From JALQUL01 sp040382935 (lineage in GTDB: Bacteria; Pseudomonadota; Gammaproteobacteria; Burkholderiales; Burkholderiaceae_C): a stretch of 64,000 nt of DNA. The notes beneath the pieces were generated by a model. It had not been told where the DNA came from. It made no database searches and saw only the letters and a program-made list of their open reading frames with translations. Positions 24,671 to 31,613 of the stretch are shown one piece after another. The translations under genes were made by a program, and so were the position numbers. The stretch covers positions 1 through 64,000 of the forward strand of contig JBEIEP010000007.1 of the NCBI GenBank assembly GCA_040382935.1, in the 5' to 3' direction. How positions within the stretch are numbered: the first letter of the stretch is position 1; every line of letters starts with the position of its first letter.

Positions 24671-26413
24671 ATGAAATTACACATTCGCAGGCAGGTTTTC
24701 CAATGGTTCACAGGGGCAATGGCAGGCTTGGCCCTGCTGCCCTCTACCCAACTGTTGGCGGCCTCTATGGCCCCAGTGGCCGCCCCCAACGGCATGGTGG
24801 TCACGGCCCAGCACATTGCCAGCAAGGTGGGTGTTGACGTTCTCAAAAAAGGCGGTAACGCGGTGGACGCTGCGGTGGCCGTGGGCTATGCGCTGGCGGC
24901 GGTGTACCCGGCGGCAGGCAACTTGGGCGGTGGCGGGTTTATGACCGTGCAACTGGCCGATGGGCGCAAGACCTTTTTGGACTTCCGAGAAAAAGCCCCG
25001 ATGGCCGCCACCCCCAATATGTACCTGGACGCCCAGGGCCAAGTGGTCAAAGGCTTAAGCACCCGTGGCCATTTGGCAGTGGGTGTGCCGGGTACTGTAT
25101 CGGGCCTGGAGTACGCCCGCGAAAAATACGGCACACGCAAGCGCCAAACCTTGATCGCACCTGCCATCGCCTTGGCCCAAAAAGGCTTTGTGCTGCAAAA
25201 CGGCGATGTTGAAATACTGCGTAGTGCCACCGACGACTTCAAAAAAGATGCAGCTTTGGCGGGCATTTTCTTGAACAAAGGTGAACCGTTTGCCAGTGGC
25301 GACAAACTGGTGCAACCCGCCCTGGCCAAAACCTTGGCGCGCATCAGCCAAAAAGGCATCGATGGTTTTTACAAAGGCGTGGTGGCACAGGAGTTGGTCA
25401 ACGCCAGCCAAGCCGGTAAAGGCATCATTACCCTGGCCGATCTGGCGGCCTACCAAACCCGTGAGTTAGCACCCATTGAGTGCGACTACCGTGGCTTTAA
25501 AGTGGTGTCAGCACCCCCACCCAGTTCGGGCGGTGTCGCCATTTGCGAAATCCTTAACATCGTTGAGGGCTACCCACTGGCCACCTACGGTTTTCATTCA
25601 GCCGCTGCCATGCACGTGCAAATCGAAGCTATGCGCCACACCTATGTGGACCGCAACAGTTACCTGGGTGACCCCGATTTTGTGAAGAACCCCATAGAGC
25701 GCTTGTTAGACAAAGCCTACGCCGAAAAAATCAGAGCCGTTATAGACCCCAAAAAAGCAGGCATCTCTAAAGACATCGCCCCCGGTGTGGCCCCGCACGA
25801 GGGCAGCAACACCACCCACTACTCCATCATGGACCGTTGGGGCAATGCGGTGGCCGTCACCTACACCCTCAACGACTGGTTTGGGGCCAGGGTGCTGGCA
25901 GGCAAAACCGGGGTGTTGCTGAACAACGAGATGGACGACTTCACCATCAAAGTCGGGGTGCCCAACCTGTACGGCTTGGTGCAGGGCCAGGCCAACGCCA
26001 TTGCACCGGGCAAGCGCCCACTCTCGTCCATGAGCCCCACCATTGTGAGCAAAGACGGCAAGCCGGTGATGGTGCTGGGCACCCCAGGGGGCAGCCGCAT
26101 CATTACGGCGGTGGCGCAAACCCTGATCCATGCCATCGATTACGGCATGACCATTCAAGAGGCCGTCGATGCCCCCCGTTTTCATCAACAGTGGTTGCCC
26201 GACGTCACCAATATCGAGGCCTTTGGCATCTCTGAAGACACCCGCCAAATTTTGCTAGCCATGGGCCACAAACTGGGCGTGGCCCAACCCGCCAATCACC
26301 TGGCCGCCATTATGGTGGGTGCCCCTAGTCTTAATGGCAAGCCGGTGGGCAACAACCGGTACTACGGGGCCAATGACCCCAGGCGTGGGACGGGGTTGGC
26401 GTTGGGGTATTGA
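24671..26413 (+). CDS. ggt: Gamma-glutamyltransferase
   Basis: The 580-residue precursor has a signal peptide (LLPSTQLLAAS) and is exported to the periplasm, where it cleaves itself and hydrolyses or transfers the gamma-glutamyl group of glutathione. The self-cleavage site is the Thr pair in SNTTHYSIMD (about residues 379-381), the N-terminal nucleophile of the small subunit. GGNLGGGGFM-like and PLSSMSPTIV segments carry the substrate and oxyanion residues. Its last codons and 3' flank recur after the next gene (27248-27284). Confidence 0.93.
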   Translation: MKLHIRRQVFQWFTGAMAGLALLPSTQLLAASMAPVAAPNGMVVTAQHIASKVGVDVLKKGGNAVDAAVAVGYALAAVYPAAGNLGGGGFMTVQLADGRKTFLDFREKAPMAATPNMYLDAQGQVVKGLSTRGHLAVGVPGTVSGLEYAREKYGTRKRQTLIAPAIALAQKGFVLQNGDVEILRSATDDFKKDAALAGIFLNKGEPFASGDKLVQPALAKTLARISQKGIDGFYKGVVAQELVNASQAGKGIITLADLAAYQTRELAPIECDYRGFKVVSAPPPSSGGVAICEILNIVEGYPLATYGFHSAAAMHVQIEAMRHTYVDRNSYLGDPDFVKNPIERLLDKAYAEKIRAVIDPKKAGISKDIAPGVAPHEGSNTTHYSIMDRWGNAVAVTYTLNDWFGARVLAGKTGVLLNNEMDDFTIKVGVPNLYGLVQGQANAIAPGKRPLSSMSPTIVSKDGKPVMVLGTPGGSRIITAVAQTLIHAIDYGMTIQEAVDAPRFHQQWLPDVTNIEAFGISEDTRQILLAMGHKLGVAQPANHLAAIMVGAPSLNGKPVGNNRYYGANDPRRGTGLALGY

Positions 26414-26434
26414 GGTGGAGGAGCAAGGTGTGAA
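26394..26434. repeat. Direct repeat spanning the ggt stop, left copy
   Basis: GGTTGGCGTTGGGGT, then TT-AGGTGG and GTGTGAA, recur in the same order at 27248-27284 with a few changes and small gaps. The left copy encodes the last residues LALGY of ggt and about 20 bp of 3' flank. The pair brackets the NYN gene and its leader. Confidence 0.8.
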
Positions 26435-26451
26435 ACCGCGCCAGCGAAAAT

Positions 26452-26471
26452 GACTTTCGCGCGCGAAAGTC
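26452..26471. promoter_or_regulatory. Perfect 20-bp palindrome
   Basis: GACTTTCGCGCGCGAAAGTC is identical on both strands. It lies 38 bp after the ggt stop and about 45 bp before the NYN promoter -10 element. Without a following T-tract it is not a standard terminator; a protein-binding operator is at least as likely. Confidence 0.6.
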
Positions 26472-26516
26472 CTTCCCTACAAGTTCCTATTGATGTATCT
26501 CTTTTATCGAAGAATG

Positions 26517-26525
26517 TGGTATATT
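26517..26525 (+). promoter_or_regulatory. Extended -10 promoter for the NYN gene
   Basis: TGGTATATT matches the extended -10 pattern TGnTATAAT at all but one position. It is placed about 80 bp before the chosen TTG start, which would give a 5' leader of roughly 70 bases containing the hairpin described next. The -35 region is poor, as usual for extended -10 promoters. Confidence 0.5.
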
Positions 26526-26550
26526 GGAGCCTTATCTCCCCAGTTGCTTC

Positions 26551-26585
26551 GGTGGCTGGGCGCGAAGCCACCCTCGGGTGGCTTC
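26551..26585 (+). promoter_or_regulatory. Leader with two mutually exclusive stems before the NYN gene
   Basis: GAAGCCACC (26564-26572) and GGTGGCTTC (26577-26585) form a perfect 9-bp stem with the tetraloop CTCG. The same left arm can pair with GGTGGCT at 26551-26557 (7 bp, loop 26558-26565). The second arm ends nine bases before the GGAG ribosome site at 26595-26598. This layout would allow a structural switch or a cleavage site for the encoded nuclease. Confidence 0.6.
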
Positions 26586-26604
26586 TGCATTTCTGGAGTT
26601 CGAT

Positions 26605-27228
26605 TTGCGCACAAACATCTACGTTGATGGCTTCAACCTCTATTACGGTGCTTTACGGAAGACACCCTACCGATGGGTGAATTTAGAGGCTTTGTTTCAG
26701 TGCTTGGTGCCCAAGAATACACTTCAAGAAATCAAATACTTTACGGCTCTGGTGTCGGCTCGTCCCAATGATCCCAATCAACCCCAGCGGCAGCAGCTTT
26801 ACTTGCGCGCTTTGGCGACGCTGCCCAAGGTGTCTGTCCATCTTGGGCATTTTCTTGTCCATGAGGTCACTATGCCGTTGGTGGTTCCCCCGGGTCAGCC
26901 GCAACAATATGCTAGGGTAATCAAGACCGAGGAAAAGGGTTCAGATGTCAACTTGGCCACGCATCTTTTACACGATGCGCATATGGATCGCTTCGATGTC
27001 GCTGTAGTGGTTTCCAATGATTCAGATCTTCTTGGCCCAATCAAGATCGTGCGCAATGAGCTTGGCAAAAAAGTGGGTGTCTTAAACCCACAGAAGCACC
27101 CCAGCCGGGCTATCTTGCCCCACATCGATTTCATTAAACAAATTCGCTCGGGGGCTTTGGCTATGTCGCAGTTTCCGGATACCCTGCAAGACGGGACCGG
27201 GTACTTTACGAAACCTGCAAGCTGGTAG
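26605..27228 (+). CDS. NYN-domain (LabA/DUF88-like) putative ribonuclease
   Basis: The 207-residue protein has the NYN variant of the PIN nuclease fold. The acidic site is visible as IYVDGFNLYYGAL (Asp 8), KGSDVNLATHLLHDA and VVVSNDSDLLGP, the order expected for metal-dependent RNA cleavage. I chose a TTG start at 26605 because GGAG at 26595-26598 is six bases upstream and the family motif begins within four residues. An open frame runs further back through the hairpin leader. The gene is bounded by direct repeats of the ggt 3' end. Target RNA is unknown. Confidence 0.88.
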   Translation: MRTNIYVDGFNLYYGALRKTPYRWVNLEALFQCLVPKNTLQEIKYFTALVSARPNDPNQPQRQQLYLRALATLPKVSVHLGHFLVHEVTMPLVVPPGQPQQYARVIKTEEKGSDVNLATHLLHDAHMDRFDVAVVVSNDSDLLGPIKIVRNELGKKVGVLNPQKHPSRAILPHIDFIKQIRSGALAMSQFPDTLQDGTGYFTKPASW

Positions 27229-27247
27229 ATTGCGACCAAAGCTTAGC

Positions 27248-27284
27248 GGTTGGCGTTGGGGTGTTAAGGTGGGGAGCGTGTGAA
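27248..27284. repeat. Direct repeat of the ggt 3' end, right copy
   Basis: This stretch repeats 26394-26434, including the codons for LALG and an in-frame TAA, but it follows the NYN stop and belongs to no gene. Sequence after it is unrelated to the ggt flank. It marks the right border of the roughly 0.8-kb NYN segment. Confidence 0.8.
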
Positions 27285-27308
27285 GGGATACCTGCTGCAG
27301 CCACCCAA

Positions 27309-27584
27309 TCAAGCAGCTAAGCGCTCGATGCGGGGACGTTTTTGTTTTCCGGCTTGATACAAGTCGTACTGCAATTGCATACCCGCCCAAAGCTCAGGAC
27401 TGGTTCCAAACGCCAGGCCTAGGCGATACGCCATATCCGCAGAGATACCCGACGCGCCGGTCAAAATACGCGAGAGTGTGACCCGGTTAACCCCCATTTT
27501 GAGGGCGGCCTCGGTGACGGTGATAGGGCCCAGGTACTCTCTGACCAGTTCGCCAGGATGGGGTGGGTTGTGCATTCGACGCAT
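27309..27584 (-). CDS. higA: HigA-family antitoxin
   Basis: The 91-residue protein is a helix-turn-helix antitoxin of the HigA/VapI type: NPPHPGELVREYLGP is the family start, VTEAALKMGVNRVTLSRIL the DNA-binding helix pair and MAYRLGLAFGTSPELWAGMQ the conserved C-terminal part. It binds the toxin and represses the operon. It follows the toxin gene by eight bases on the same strand, the order usual for higBA. Confidence 0.93.
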   Translation of the reverse strand: MRRMHNPPHPGELVREYLGPITVTEAALKMGVNRVTLSRILTGASGISADMAYRLGLAFGTSPELWAGMQLQYDLYQAGKQKRPRIERLAA

Positions 27585-27592
27585 GATTGACC

Positions 27593-27871
27593 TCAGTGAT
27601 AGTCCAGATAATTTACAAGCACCGCGTCGTTGCCTTCAAAGGTAAAGACGACGCGCCAGTTGCCGTTGACGGTAATGGCCCAATGTCCTTTTAAGTCACC
27701 ACGCAAGGGGTGCAATTTCCACCCGGGTGCCGACAAGTCTTCGGGCTTGAGTGCCTGATTCAAAGCCGCTAATTGCAGGCGCAATTTACCCGAATGAGCC
27801 GCCTGAATTCCAGACTTGCTGCCCGTTTCGAAAAATTGCTGAAGCCCTTTGTGGCGGAAACTTTTAATCAT
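27593..27871 (-). CDS. higB: HigB-family toxin (RelE fold)
   Basis: The 92-residue product starts MIKSFRHKGLQQFFETGSKS, the usual HigB start, and ends VNYLDYH, with LRGDLKGHWAITVNGNWRV as the central motif. HigB toxins cut mRNA on the ribosome. I place the start at 27871, where family homology begins; an in-frame GTG at 27901 would add ten residues of unrelated sequence lying in the operator. No clear ribosome site precedes it. Confidence 0.92.
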   Translation of the reverse strand: MIKSFRHKGLQQFFETGSKSGIQAAHSGKLRLQLAALNQALKPEDLSAPGWKLHPLRGDLKGHWAITVNGNWRVVFTFEGNDAVLVNYLDYH

Positions 27872-27889
27872 CTGTGCGGATTGTAGCGT

Positions 27890-27906
27890 GTAGTGTTTCA
27901 CACTAC
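27890..27906. promoter_or_regulatory. Candidate operator of the higBA operon
   Basis: GTAGTG and CACTAC form perfect 6-bp arms around TTTCA, and a further TGTAG/related half lies just inside (27882-27886). It is 19 bp upstream of the higB start, where HigA is expected to bind for autoregulation. Confidence 0.55.
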
Positions 27907-27978
27907 AAATGGGGAATTTTTCTCGGGATTGTTGATTCGCTTAAAAGGTGGGAGTCGGCCGAAGCGTTAAACTGATGA

Positions 27979-28068
27979 TGGCTCGCCACGGTCTTGCAAA
28001 TGCACGGAACGCAAGATCTGGGCAAAGGACTTGAAGCCGCCATTAAACGCCAGCTTGGCTTGAAGTAA
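27979..28068 (+). pseudogene. hicA: 3' remnant of a hicA toxin gene
   Basis: A short frame that opens after a TGA at 27976 reads WLATVLQMHGTQDLGKGL, then EAAIKRQLGLK and a stop, which resembles the C-terminus of HicA (a MHG(S/T)-D-x-xGTL...IxKQxGL pattern). The double-stranded-RNA-binding body with the catalytic His is missing. It ends 12 bp before hicB, the normal hicA-hicB spacing. I judge it a deleted toxin gene. Confidence 0.65.
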
Positions 28069-28080
28069 GGAACCATCAAA

Positions 28081-28500
28081 ATGTTTAATTACCCCGTAAC
28101 ACTGACACCCGACGACAATGGGACTGTCCTTGTCACCTTTGTGGATGTGCCTGAGGCGATCACCTTTGGTGCCGATGAAGACGAGGCGCTGCTTCAAGCC
28201 GTGGACGCCCTAGAGAGTGGGTTGGCGTTTTATGTGGATGACCGCAAGCCCTTGCCCCTACCCAGCAAGCCCAAAAAAGGACAAAAAACCGTAAGCCCTT
28301 CGGCTTTGGAGTGCGGCAAGCTTGGCGTCTATCAAGCCATGACAGAGCAGGGCATCAAAAAAGCCGAACTTGCCCGTCGTTTGGGGTGGCACATGCCACA
28401 AGTAGACCGCCTATTTGACCTGCGCCATGCGTCAAAACTTGACCAGATTGAGGCGGCCGCAAATGTGCTGGGCAAACAGGTTCACCTTCAAATTGCCTGA
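28081..28500 (+). CDS. hicB: HicB-family antitoxin with helix-turn-helix
   Basis: The 139-residue protein has a partial RNase-H-like HicB domain (FNYPVTLTPDDNGTVLVTF, then DEDEALLQAVDALESGL, residues 2-50) and a C-terminal helix-turn-helix (GIKKAELARRLGWHMPQVDR, about residues 97-116). It should bind HicA and the hic promoter. Its toxin partner upstream is only a fragment, so it now serves as an orphan antitoxin or regulator, or guards against HicA made elsewhere. AAGGA at 28067-28071 is the likely ribosome site. Confidence 0.9.
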   Translation: MFNYPVTLTPDDNGTVLVTFVDVPEAITFGADEDEALLQAVDALESGLAFYVDDRKPLPLPSKPKKGQKTVSPSALECGKLGVYQAMTEQGIKKAELARRLGWHMPQVDRLFDLRHASKLDQIEAAANVLGKQVHLQIA

Positions 28501-28588
28501 TTGCTTGACCGGCTCTTGCATTGGGTATCAATAGTTGCATTATCTTAGAAAGTAGCTAACATAGCTACATAATCTTGGAGTTCTACCC

Positions 28589-28864
28589 ATGCTCACCCTT
28601 GCGTCTGTCCACGCCCAAAACAACTTTGGCACCCTCATTGACCATGCCCAGCGTGAAATGGTGACTGTTACGCGTCGTGGGCGCGTCGCTGCATATGTGA
28701 TGTCGCCGCAGGTGTTAGAGGATTACCTTGAAGGCTTCCTAGCCACGCAAGCGGAAAAGACTGGTTTTGCCACCCCTGAAGAAACCCAAGCCTTGGTAAA
28801 CGTGTTGGGTACATCCCCCAAAAAAACGCCGAAGACCCCAAAGGCATCCCCGGCGAAGCGCTAG
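28589..28864 (+). CDS. Phd/YefM-family antitoxin without adjacent toxin
   Basis: The 91-residue product has the Phd/YefM N-terminal DNA-binding part (SVHAQNNFGTLIDHAQREMV and TVTRRGRVAAYVMSP) and a toxin-binding helix (LEDYLEGFLATQ). The tail is Lys/Pro-rich (SPKKTPKTPKASPAKR). A toxin gene would normally follow, but 18 bp after the stop a duplicated argG 3' end begins. GTAGCTA-type direct repeats upstream (28551-28570) may be its operator. Confidence 0.85.
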   Translation: MLTLASVHAQNNFGTLIDHAQREMVTVTRRGRVAAYVMSPQVLEDYLEGFLATQAEKTGFATPEETQALVNVLGTSPKKTPKTPKASPAKR

Positions 28865-28881
28865 CGCCGCCTCCCCACCAA

Positions 28882-28970
28882 GCCTACTTCCCCAACTGCG
28901 GCAAGCTACTCCCATCCCCCAAGTGCAACAACCCCGCGTCGGTGTAAATCCCCAGTTTGGCGCGGGTGTC
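28882..28970. repeat. Duplicate of the argG 3' end (attachment-site-like), distal copy
   Basis: These 89 bp match 34330-34418 at 85 positions. On the minus strand they still encode the last 28 residues of argininosuccinate synthase (DTRAKLGIYTDAGLL ... LPQLGK) and the stop. Intact argG carries the other copy. The pair are direct repeats and enclose a 5.4-kb segment with the type III restriction-modification genes, as after integration into a gene 3' end. Confidence 0.9.
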
Positions 28971-28991
28971 TGGAAATCCTGCTACAGTGGA

Positions 28992-29004
28992 TACACATTG
29001 TGTA
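28992..29004. promoter_or_regulatory. Candidate operator of the RHH gene
   Basis: TACACA-T-TGTGTA is a perfect palindrome with 6-bp arms ending 14 bp before the start codon of the ribbon-helix-helix protein. Its position suits autoregulation by that protein, and it lies just inside the island border. Confidence 0.55.
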
Positions 29005-29018
29005 CCTAAAGGGAAGCC

Positions 29019-29267
29019 ATGAAAGATGCAGGAATGCGCATCCGTGTTGAGCCTGAATTGCGGGAGGCGTTTGTCTCGGCCTGTCGAGAACAAGACCTGC
29101 CCGCCGCGCAGGTGTTGCGTGGTTTCATGAAGGAGTACGTGCGCAAATACCAAGGCTCCAAAAGAGCCACACCAACCACAGCCAAAACAGAGGGCTCAAA
29201 GGTGCCTTCTCAAGTCTCAAAGCCCGAGGCCAAGGCCACGAGCAAAGCACTACCCCAGCCAAACTAA
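29019..29267 (+). CDS. Small ribbon-helix-helix protein
   Basis: The 82-residue product has a likely RHH domain (MRIRVEPELREAFVSACREQ, then LPAAQVLRGFMKEYVRKY, residues 6-45) and a Lys/Pro/Ser/Thr-rich disordered tail. Such proteins regulate their own promoters or act as antitoxins. It is the first gene of the island and lies 14 bp before mod, so it may control the methyltransferase gene. AAAGGGAAG precedes the ATG. Confidence 0.75.
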   Translation: MKDAGMRIRVEPELREAFVSACREQDLPAAQVLRGFMKEYVRKYQGSKRATPTTAKTEGSKVPSQVSKPEAKATSKALPQPN

Positions 29268-29281
29268 AAGACGACAAAACG

Positions 29282-30976
29282 ATGCCGACACTTCACTGGG
29301 TAGGAAAAGACAAAGTGGTGAACCACCACCACGACGTGCCGTTTCGCTTGCTGGACAAGCAATACACCTTCACGGCCAACGAGGGCGCACCAGCCAATTC
29401 CACCGGCAACCGCATCATTCATGGCGACAACCTAGAGGCCTTGAAAAGCCTGTTGCCTGAATTTGAAGGCAAGGTGAACTGCATCTACATCGACCCGCCC
29501 TACAACACAGGCAACGAAAGCTGGGTGTACAACGACAACGTGAACGACCCTAAGATCAAGAAGTGGCTGGGGCAAGTGGTGGGCAAGGAAGGCGAAGATT
29601 TAAGCCGCCACGACAAGTGGCTGTGCATGATGTACCCGCGTTTGAAATTGCTGCATCGCCTGCTGGCGGACGATGGGGTGATGTTTGTTTCAATTGATGA
29701 CAATGAAGAACACTCATTGCGTGGAGCGCTTGATGAAATTTTTGGAAGAGCAAATTTTCTGGCAAACGTCATATGGCAAAAACGAACCTCACCAGATGCA
29801 CGCCTAAATATTAGCGACGCACACGAGTACGTGATTTGCTATGCGAAGCAAGCGGCACTTACGATTATTAGAAAAATACCTCAATCAGAAAAGCAACTTG
29901 GGAATTTCAAAAATCCAGACAACGATGCACGAGGGGCTTGGGCATCGACGGATTTTTCTGCACAGGGTTTTCGGCCAAACCAAATGTATGAAATAACCAC
30001 GCCATCTGGCAGAGTGGTTGCGCCACCCAAAGGAAACTGTTGGAAGAACACCGAGGATATTTTTAAAAGTCTTGTTGCGGACAATCGTGTCTGGTTTGGC
30101 AAAAACGGGGACGGCGTTCCTCGAAGAAAAACGTTTTTATCTGAATCGGAAGGTGTATCAGTTTGGACTTGGTGGGGCAACGACGAGGTAGGCCACTCAC
30201 AAGAAGCGAAAAAAGAAATTAAGGAAATTTTGCCAGATAGCAGCGATGTATTTGATACGCCCAAACCAGTCCGACTAATCGAGAGAATTTTACAGATCGC
30301 CACGCACCCTGAAGCGTTAATACTAGATTCCTTCGCCGGCTCAGGCACCACCGCTCACGCAGTCTTAAAACTCAACGCCCAAGACGGCGGCAACCGCCGT
30401 TTCATTCTGTGCGAAATGATGGACTACGCCGAAACCATTACCGCCGAGCGGGTGCGCCGCGTCATCAATGGTTATGGCGAAGGCACCAAGATGGTAGCAG
30501 GCACGGGAGGCGCTTTTGATTACTACACCGTGGGCGCGGCCCTGTTCAACCCAGACAAGAACCTGAACGAAGAGGTGGGCGAGGCTGCCATACGTCGCTA
30601 CGTGGCCTATACCGAAGGTATATCTAAATTCACCGAAGGTATATCCAAGTTCGCCGAAAGCATCCCCACCACGCAGCAATGTGGTACCGACAGTCCCGTG
30701 AGCCAAGTCAGCAAATACGCGCTGGGCGCCAGCGATACAGCGCTATGGCTTTTCTACTACGAGCGCGACCGTGTGACCACGCTGAACCTGGATTTTCTCG
30801 CCAGCCTGAACATCAAAGCGTTGCTGGAGGGCGACACCAAAGGAGGCACCAAGACCAAACGCAAGCGTCCCGAACACTTTATTGTCTATGCTGACAAGTG
30901 TGCCTTGGACAAAGAATTTTTAACCCAGCACGGCATTACGTTCAAGCGCATCCCGCGTGACATCACGCGCTTTTAA
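29282..30976 (+). CDS. mod: Type III restriction-modification methyltransferase subunit Mod
   Basis: The 564-residue N6-adenine (or N4-cytosine) DNA methyltransferase is of the beta class: the catalytic motif DPPYNTG (about residue 70) comes before the S-adenosylmethionine motif DSFAGSGTTAHAV (about 349). The region between, about residues 150-320, is the variable target-recognition domain and looks more AT-rich than the flanks (about 29690-30310), as if exchanged. Two perfect TEGISKF heptads follow near residues 444-457. Mod recognises the DNA site for both methylation and, with Res, cleavage. The start follows an RHH gene; stop lies 11 bp before a DUF4160 gene. Confidence 0.93.
   Translation: MPTLHWVGKDKVVNHHHDVPFRLLDKQYTFTANEGAPANSTGNRIIHGDNLEALKSLLPEFEGKVNCIYIDPPYNTGNESWVYNDNVNDPKIKKWLGQVVGKEGEDLSRHDKWLCMMYPRLKLLHRLLADDGVMFVSIDDNEEHSLRGALDEIFGRANFLANVIWQKRTSPDARLNISDAHEYVICYAKQAALTIIRKIPQSEKQLGNFKNPDNDARGAWASTDFSAQGFRPNQMYEITTPSGRVVAPPKGNCWKNTEDIFKSLVADNRVWFGKNGDGVPRRKTFLSESEGVSVWTWWGNDEVGHSQEAKKEIKEILPDSSDVFDTPKPVRLIERILQIATHPEALILDSFAGSGTTAHAVLKLNAQDGGNRRFILCEMMDYAETITAERVRRVINGYGEGTKMVAGTGGAFDYYTVGAALFNPDKNLNEEVGEAAIRRYVAYTEGISKFTEGISKFAESIPTTQQCGTDSPVSQVSKYALGASDTALWLFYYERDRVTTLNLDFLASLNIKALLEGDTKGGTKTKRKRPEHFIVYADKCALDKEFLTQHGITFKRIPRDITRF
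30611..30652 (+). repeat. mod: Tandem 21-bp repeat within mod
   Basis: ACCGAAGGTATATC-AA-TTC occurs twice in succession (30611-30631 and 30632-30652, two silent differences), encoding TEGISKF twice; a decayed third unit (AESIP) follows. The unit length is a multiple of three, so changes in number would lengthen or shorten Mod without a frameshift. Confidence 0.85.
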
Positions 30977-30987
30977 GGGGGGTCATC

Positions 30988-31245
30988 ATGCCAGTCATCA
31001 GTCGTGTTTTGGGCATCATTATTTCCATGTACTGGAATGACCATGCCCCTGCGCACTTTCACGCCAAATATGGTGACTTTGAAATCACGGTAGAAATTGA
31101 AAGCGGCATTGTGGAGGGCAAATTTCCGCCGCGTGCGCTCAAACACGTCATGGAGTGGTACGGCCTGCACAAGGACGAACTCGCACAAGACTGGGAATTG
31201 TGCCGACAAGCCCAGCAACCCCGCCCTATTCAACCCTTGGAATAA
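30988..31245 (+). CDS. DUF4160 family protein
   Basis: The 85-residue protein matches the DUF4160 pattern: PVISRVLGIIISMYWNDH, then PAHFHAKYGDFEITVEI and GKFPPRALKHVMEWYGLHKD. The family is usually followed by a DUF2442 gene, as here, and the pair is thought to behave like a toxin-antitoxin or regulatory module, not proven. It is inserted between mod and res, where other type III systems have no gene. A G-rich ribosome site precedes the ATG. Confidence 0.88.
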   Translation: MPVISRVLGIIISMYWNDHAPAHFHAKYGDFEITVEIESGIVEGKFPPRALKHVMEWYGLHKDELAQDWELCRQAQQPRPIQPLE

Positions 31246-31259
31246 CCAGGAGTAAAACC

Positions 31260-31613
31260 ATGATTTTGCGTACACACGTCGCCGAAAACGGCTCCGAAGT
31301 TCCCGCGTCCACTTCGTTTCTGCACATCACAAAAGTCAACTACCTGTCGGACTACAAACTCAGTGTGTCGTTCAACAACGGCGAGAGCGGCGTGGCGGAC
31401 TTGTCCAGCGTGGTTCGCAACGGGGTCTTCAAGGCTTTGGAGCCGCAAGAGAAATTTGCCCAAGTTGAAATCGACGAAGAGCTGGAAACCATTGTGTGGC
31501 CAGGTGGATTGGACTTGGCCCCAGAGTTTGTGTATTTTCAAGCGTTCAAGGACCACCCCCCACAGACGGCTCAATTCCAGAATCAGTTCAAGGCGTGGGG
31601 GTATGTCTCGTAA
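31260..31613 (+). CDS. DUF2442 family protein
   Basis: The 117-residue product contains a DUF2442 domain in residues about 20-105 (HITKVNYLSDYKLSVSFNNG, then DLSSVV, FKALEPQEKFAQVEIDEE and ETIVWPGGLDLAPEFVY). The ATG at 31260 has AGGAG at 31248-31252. It pairs with the DUF4160 gene 14 bp upstream, and the res start codon directly abuts its stop (TAAATG), so the four genes form one transcript. Members may be DNA-binding antitoxin-like proteins, based on family context only. Confidence 0.88.
   Translation: MILRTHVAENGSEVPASTSFLHITKVNYLSDYKLSVSFNNGESGVADLSSVVRNGVFKALEPQEKFAQVEIDEELETIVWPGGLDLAPEFVYFQAFKDHPPQTAQFQNQFKAWGYVS

Noticed and set aside
25706..26248. 180-codon frame on the minus strand
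   Set aside because: Antisense to ggt, without recognisable motifs; the ggt frame is a clear full-length match to its family.
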